This document shows positions 5,277-8,229 of a stretch of DNA of 8,229 nt, one piece after another; positions within the stretch are counted from its first letter, which is position 1, and the number at the start of each line of letters is the position of its first letter. A program made the position numbers and the translations under genes. Under the pieces are notes generated by a model. It was not told where the DNA came from and searched no databases. It saw nothing but the letters and a program-made list of their open reading frames with translations. Origin of the DNA: an uncultured Alistipes sp. (GTDB taxonomy: Bacteria > Bacteroidota > Bacteroidia > Bacteroidales > Rikenellaceae); the NCBI GenBank assembly GCA_949840605.1, contig CATKXN010000125.1, forward strand, positions 1-8,229, read 5' to 3'.

Positions 5277-7511
5277 ATGCCAAACAAGTTTCTGATGAAG
5301 ACCCTCGCGGGGGTTTGCGCCCTTGCGGCGGTGGCCTGCGGCGGCGGTCAGCAGCCCCGGAGCGATGTCGCCGTCTACCTCGACGAGTCGCAACCGATCG
5401 AAAAGCGCGTCGAGGACGCCCTTGCGCGCATGACCCTCGAAGAGAAGGTCGCCATCCTGCACGCGCAGTCGAAATTCTCGTCGGCGGGAGTACCGCGCCT
5501 GGGCATCCCCGAGGTGTGGTGCACCGACGGCCCCCACGGCATCCGCCCCGAGGTGCTGTGGGACGAGTGGGAGCAGGCCGGCTGGACGAACGACTCCTGC
5601 ACGGCCTTCCCGGCCCTGACGTGTCTCGCCGCGACGTGGAATCCCGAGATGTCGGCACTCTACGGCCGATCCATCGGCCAGGAGGCCCGCTACCGCGAGA
5701 AGGACATCCTGCTGGGACCCGGCGTGAACATCTGCCGCACGCCGCTGAACGGCCGCAATTTCGAATATATGGGTGAAGATCCCTTCCTCTCCGCGCGGAT
5801 GGTCGTCCCTTATGTTCAGGAGGTGCAGAAGAACGGCGTCGCCGCCTGCGTCAAGCACTTCGCGCTGAACAACCAGGAGGAGCACCGCCACGGCATCGAC
5901 GTCGAGGTCGGCGACCGGGCCCTGTACGAAATCTACCTCCCGGCCTTCAAGGCCGCGGTGGAGGAGGGCGGCGCCTGGGCGATCATGGGCTCCTATAACA
6001 AATATAAGGGCCAGCATTGCTGCCACAACCAATACCTGCTGAACGACATCCTCAAACGCGACTGGGCGTTCGACGGGGTGGTCGTCTCCGACTGGGGCGG
6101 CACGCACGACACGAAGCAGGCCGCCGAGAACGGTCTCGACATGGAGTTCGGTTCGTGGACCGACGGCCTGAGCTGGGGCGCCAGCAACGCCTATGACAAT
6201 TACTATCTGGCCGCTCCCTACCTCGACAAGCTGCGCAAAGGCGAGGCATCGACGGCGACGCTCGACGACAAGGCGCGCCGGGTGCTGCGCTTGATTTTCC
6301 GCACGGCGATGAATACGCGGAAACCTTTCGGGTCGCTCAATTCTCCCGAGCATCTTGCCGCCGCACGCCGCATTGCGGGCGAGGGCATGGTGCTGTTGAA
6401 GAACGACGGCGGGGTGCTGCCGATCGACCTGGGAAAAGCGAAGACCATCGCCGTCGTGGGCGAGAACGCCGTGAAGATGATGACCGTCGGCGGCGGTTCC
6501 TCGTCGCTCAAGGTCCGGCACGAATATACGCCTCTGGAGGGCATTCGCGCCGCCGCGGACGGCAAGGCCGAGGTGGTCTATGAGCGCGGCTACGTCGGCG
6601 ACGTGACGGGCAACTACAACGGCGTGAAGACGGGGCAGGACCTGAGCGAGAGCCGTTCCGAGGAGCAGCTCATCGCCGATGCCGTCGCTGCGGCGCGCAA
6701 GGCCGACGCCGTGATCTTCGTCGGCGGACTGAACAAGAGCGACCACCAGGACTGCGAGGGAGCCGACCGTTTGCAGTACGGCCTGCCCTATGCGCAGGAC
6801 CGGGTGATCGAAGCGCTGGCCGAAGCCAATCCCAACCTGGCCGTCGTGATCGTCTCGGGCAACGCCGTGGCGATGCCGTGGATCGAACGGGTTCCGGCGG
6901 TGCTGGAGGCCTGGTTCTCGGGCTCCGAGGCCGGCAATGCGCTGGCCGACGTGGTGTTCGGGGCCGTGAATCCCTCGGGCAAACTGCCCTTTACCTTTCC
7001 GGTGCGTCTGGAGGACAACAGCGCGCATGCTTTGGGCGAATACCCCGGTACGGACAAGGTCGCCTACAACGAAGGTATTTACGTGGGCTACCGCTGGCAC
7101 GACAAGGAGCAGCTCAAACCGCTGTTCGCCTTCGGTCACGGCCTGAGCTACACGACGTTCGACGTGACCGATGTGAAGGCCGACCGCACGACACTTGCGG
7201 CGGACGGCCGCATCCGGGTTTCGGCCGACGTGACCAACACGGGCACGCGTCCGGGCGCCGAGGTGGTGCAGCTCTATATCGGCGACGAGCAGTCGTCGCT
7301 GCCGCGTCCGGTGAAGGAACTGAAAGGATTCCGGAAAGTTGCGCTGAATCCCGGAGAAACGCAGACCGTTGTTTTCGAGATCACGCCCGACATGCTGTCA
7401 TACTATGACGACGCCAAGGGTGCGTGGGTTGCCGAGCCGGGCGCGTTCACGGCCTATGTGGGCGCCGCGTCGGACGATATCCGCGGTACGGCGGCTTTCG
7501 AGCTGAAGTGA
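5277..7511 (+). CDS. GH3 family beta-glucosidase, periplasmic lipoprotein
   Basis: This 744-residue enzyme is a retaining GH3 exo-beta-glucosidase expected to release glucose from imported oligosaccharides. Seen: lipoprotein signal peptide with Cys21 (AVAC) followed by GGGQQ, without the acidic tract of its neighbours, which suggests the periplasm; N-terminal barrel with TDGPHG (83-88), RNFEY around 160-164, KHF (193-195) and the nucleophile Asp272 in VVVSDWGG; the alpha/beta sandwich domain (about 365-575) with GEGMVLLKNDGGVLP and the acid/base candidate Glu494 in CEGADR; GHGLSYTTF (620-628); and a C-terminal fibronectin-III-like domain (about 645-740). Length and domain order are normal. 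I chose ATG 5277 because it follows an AT-rich leader and gives a normal signal peptide; ATG 5295 is possible, while GTG 5220 would put the inverted repeat inside the coding region and place 19 non-signal-like residues in front. Linkage preference (likely beta-1,6-gluco-oligosaccharides) is inferred from the locus. Confidence 0.94.
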   Translation: MPNKFLMKTLAGVCALAAVACGGGQQPRSDVAVYLDESQPIEKRVEDALARMTLEEKVAILHAQSKFSSAGVPRLGIPEVWCTDGPHGIRPEVLWDEWEQAGWTNDSCTAFPALTCLAATWNPEMSALYGRSIGQEARYREKDILLGPGVNICRTPLNGRNFEYMGEDPFLSARMVVPYVQEVQKNGVAACVKHFALNNQEEHRHGIDVEVGDRALYEIYLPAFKAAVEEGGAWAIMGSYNKYKGQHCCHNQYLLNDILKRDWAFDGVVVSDWGGTHDTKQAAENGLDMEFGSWTDGLSWGASNAYDNYYLAAPYLDKLRKGEASTATLDDKARRVLRLIFRTAMNTRKPFGSLNSPEHLAAARRIAGEGMVLLKNDGGVLPIDLGKAKTIAVVGENAVKMMTVGGGSSSLKVRHEYTPLEGIRAAADGKAEVVYERGYVGDVTGNYNGVKTGQDLSESRSEEQLIADAVAAARKADAVIFVGGLNKSDHQDCEGADRLQYGLPYAQDRVIEALAEANPNLAVVIVSGNAVAMPWIERVPAVLEAWFSGSEAGNALADVVFGAVNPSGKLPFTFPVRLEDNSAHALGEYPGTDKVAYNEGIYVGYRWHDKEQLKPLFAFGHGLSYTTFDVTDVKADRTTLAADGRIRVSADVTNTGTRPGAEVVQLYIGDEQSSLPRPVKELKGFRKVALNPGETQTVVFEITPDMLSYYDDAKGAWVAEPGAFTAYVGAASDDIRGTAAFELK

Positions 7512-7530
7512 TTCCGCTGCCGGAAAAGAG

Positions 7531-7563
7531 AAGTCCGCGACCCATCGGGGCCGCGGACTTTTT
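7531..7563. terminator. Intrinsic terminator, probably bidirectional, between convergent genes
   Basis: AAGTCCGCG (7531-7539) pairs exactly with CGCGGACTT (7552-7560), and CCCATCGGG inside the loop can form a further short stem. On the plus strand the stem ends in a run of five T (7559-7563); on the minus strand it is followed by CTCTTTTCC. It starts 20 nt after the GH3 stop and directly abuts the stop codon of the minus-strand acetyltransferase gene, so it very likely ends transcription from both sides and closes the PUL operon. Confidence 0.85.
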
Positions 7564-8096
7564 CATTGTTCGGTCCGGATGCGGTAGAGGGCGTGCCGCC
7601 GCAGGGGATGGCCTTCCGGCAGGGAAGGGTGGTCGAACTCCCCGGCGTACTCCATGCCGAGCCGTTTCATCACGTTCAGCGAACGCCGGTTTCCGACGTA
7701 GGTGAAAGAGATGAGTTCCGGGATGCCGAGTTTCGCGGCGTGCGCGATGCAGGCCCGGGCGGCTTCGGTGGCGTATCCCTGTCCCCAGGCGTCGCGGCGC
7801 AGGCGCCAGAGTATCTCCACCTTCCCTTCCAAGCCGCCGGAGCAGGTCACGCGGTGCAGTCCGGCGAAGCCCAGCCATTCGCCGTCGGAGAGGCGTTCTA
7901 CGGCGTAAGGTCCGAACCCTTCCGTCGAGAATTCGTCGCGGATGCGGTCGAACATCTCCCAGGATTCGGCATCCGTCAGCGGTGCGGGGAAAAACTCCAT
8001 GACGCGTCTGTCGGCGTTCATGGCGGCGAAGGCCGGCCGGTCTTCCTCCCGCCACGCGCGCAGCGCGAGGCGGGCCGTTCGGGATGGGTAAAGCAT
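7563..8096 (-). CDS. GNAT family N-acetyltransferase (RimJ/RimL-like, Acetyltransf_3 type)
   Basis: This 177-residue cytosolic protein is a GNAT-fold acetyltransferase, which transfers an acetyl group from acetyl-CoA to an amine. Seen: the N-terminal signature TARLALRAWREEDRPAFAAM (7-26) and VMEFFPAPLT (32-41), typical of RimJ/RimL-like members; the acetyl-CoA-binding loop WGQGYATEA (104-112); and the motif NRRSLNVMKRLGM (136-147) with its conserved Asn, Ser and Leu-Gly-Met. The length fits the family. It is encoded convergently to the PUL and shares its terminator, with no functional link to glycan use that I can see. The substrate cannot be predicted: members acetylate ribosomal protein N-termini, other proteins, polyamines or small molecules. 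The start at 8096 gives the expected N-terminus and follows an AT-rich leader. I see no clear promoter within the 133 nt upstream. Confidence 0.9.
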   Translation of the reverse strand: MLYPSRTARLALRAWREEDRPAFAAMNADRRVMEFFPAPLTDAESWEMFDRIRDEFSTEGFGPYAVERLSDGEWLGFAGLHRVTCSGGLEGKVEILWRLRRDAWGQGYATEAARACIAHAAKLGIPELISFTYVGNRRSLNVMKRLGMEYAGEFDHPSLPEGHPLRRHALYRIRTEQ

Positions 8097-8229
8097 AATT
8101 TATGTTTTGGGTATTTGGGGCTGTGCGGGAGCGCGGAACGGGAAATCCGCATTTTTTGATGTATTGCCCTCAAAATCCGGGGCGTGGGCCGGGTGGTTGG
8201 CTCTTTGTCGTACCGTTGCCTCTGAGAAC
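8097..8229. other. Right-edge intergenic stretch without a supported gene
   Basis: This is the region upstream of the acetyltransferase gene. The part next to the gene (8097-8120) is AT-richer and would be its 5' leader. A small imperfect hairpin (GCGGA 8133-8137 with TCCGC 8146-8150) is followed by TTTTTT (8152-8157) on the plus strand, a weak terminator candidate with no plus-strand gene before it. TATGTTTTG at 8101-8109 resembles a -7 element but carries one extra base. A short minus-strand frame stays open from the window edge to about 8100, but its residues resemble no family I know. Confidence 0.4.

Noticed and set aside
7566..8159. A plus-strand open frame opposite the acetyltransferase gene (also 7447-8055 on the minus strand in another frame)
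   Set aside because: Only the 7563-8096 minus-strand frame shows GNAT motifs, and its stop sits exactly at the terminator. The other frames are compositional shadows.
1..8229. CRISPR arrays, tRNA or rRNA genes, insertion sequences, phage or attachment sites
   Set aside because: No regularly spaced direct repeats, tRNA-like cloverleaf, transposase motifs or terminal inverted repeats were seen; almost all of the window is accounted for by six coding sequences.

Overview
The window looks like part of a polysaccharide utilisation locus (PUL) from a GC-rich member of the Bacteroidota. Alistipes or another Rikenellaceae genus would fit, but this is inferred from the GC-rich coding style plus Bacteroidota hallmarks and is not proven. 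The hallmarks are a SusC/SusD-type pair, lipoproteins throughout, a TAnnTTTG promoter element, and gene starts preceded by A-rich leaders without clear Shine-Dalgarno sequences.

Layout, left to right: the last codons of a SusC-like TonB-dependent transporter (1-47); a SusD-like glycan-binding lipoprotein (70-1614); a GH30 glycoside hydrolase lipoprotein whose sequence most resembles subfamily GH30_3 endo-beta-1,6-glucanases (1637-3148); a large lipoprotein with an internal duplication, in the position of a surface glycan-binding protein (3169-5199); and a GH3 beta-glucosidase lipoprotein (5277-7511). The first four genes are separated by only 20-22 nt. The GH3 gene follows a 77-nt gap that holds a perfect -7 promoter element and a perfect 9-bp inverted repeat, so it may also be transcribed on its own. 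A strong intrinsic terminator (7531-7563) closes the operon and probably also serves the convergent GNAT acetyltransferase gene (7563-8096, minus strand), which marks the right edge of the PUL. The last 133 nt (8097-8229) hold no gene I can support.

Working model (inference): the surface GH30 enzyme cuts a beta-1,6-glucan such as fungal cell-wall glucan or pustulan, the SusD-like and repeat-containing lipoproteins capture the chains, SusC imports oligosaccharides, and the GH3 enzyme releases glucose in the periplasm. The gene order (susC, susD, GH30, binding protein, GH3) matches, as far as I recall it, the Bacteroides thetaiotaomicron 1,6-beta-glucan locus BT3310-BT3314. Signal sequences fit the model: the GH30 and binding-protein lipoproteins carry acidic residues just after the lipidated cysteine, as surface-exported Bacteroidota lipoproteins do, whereas the GH3 lipoprotein does not. 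No regulator lies in the window; a sensor gene would be expected upstream of susC or nearby.
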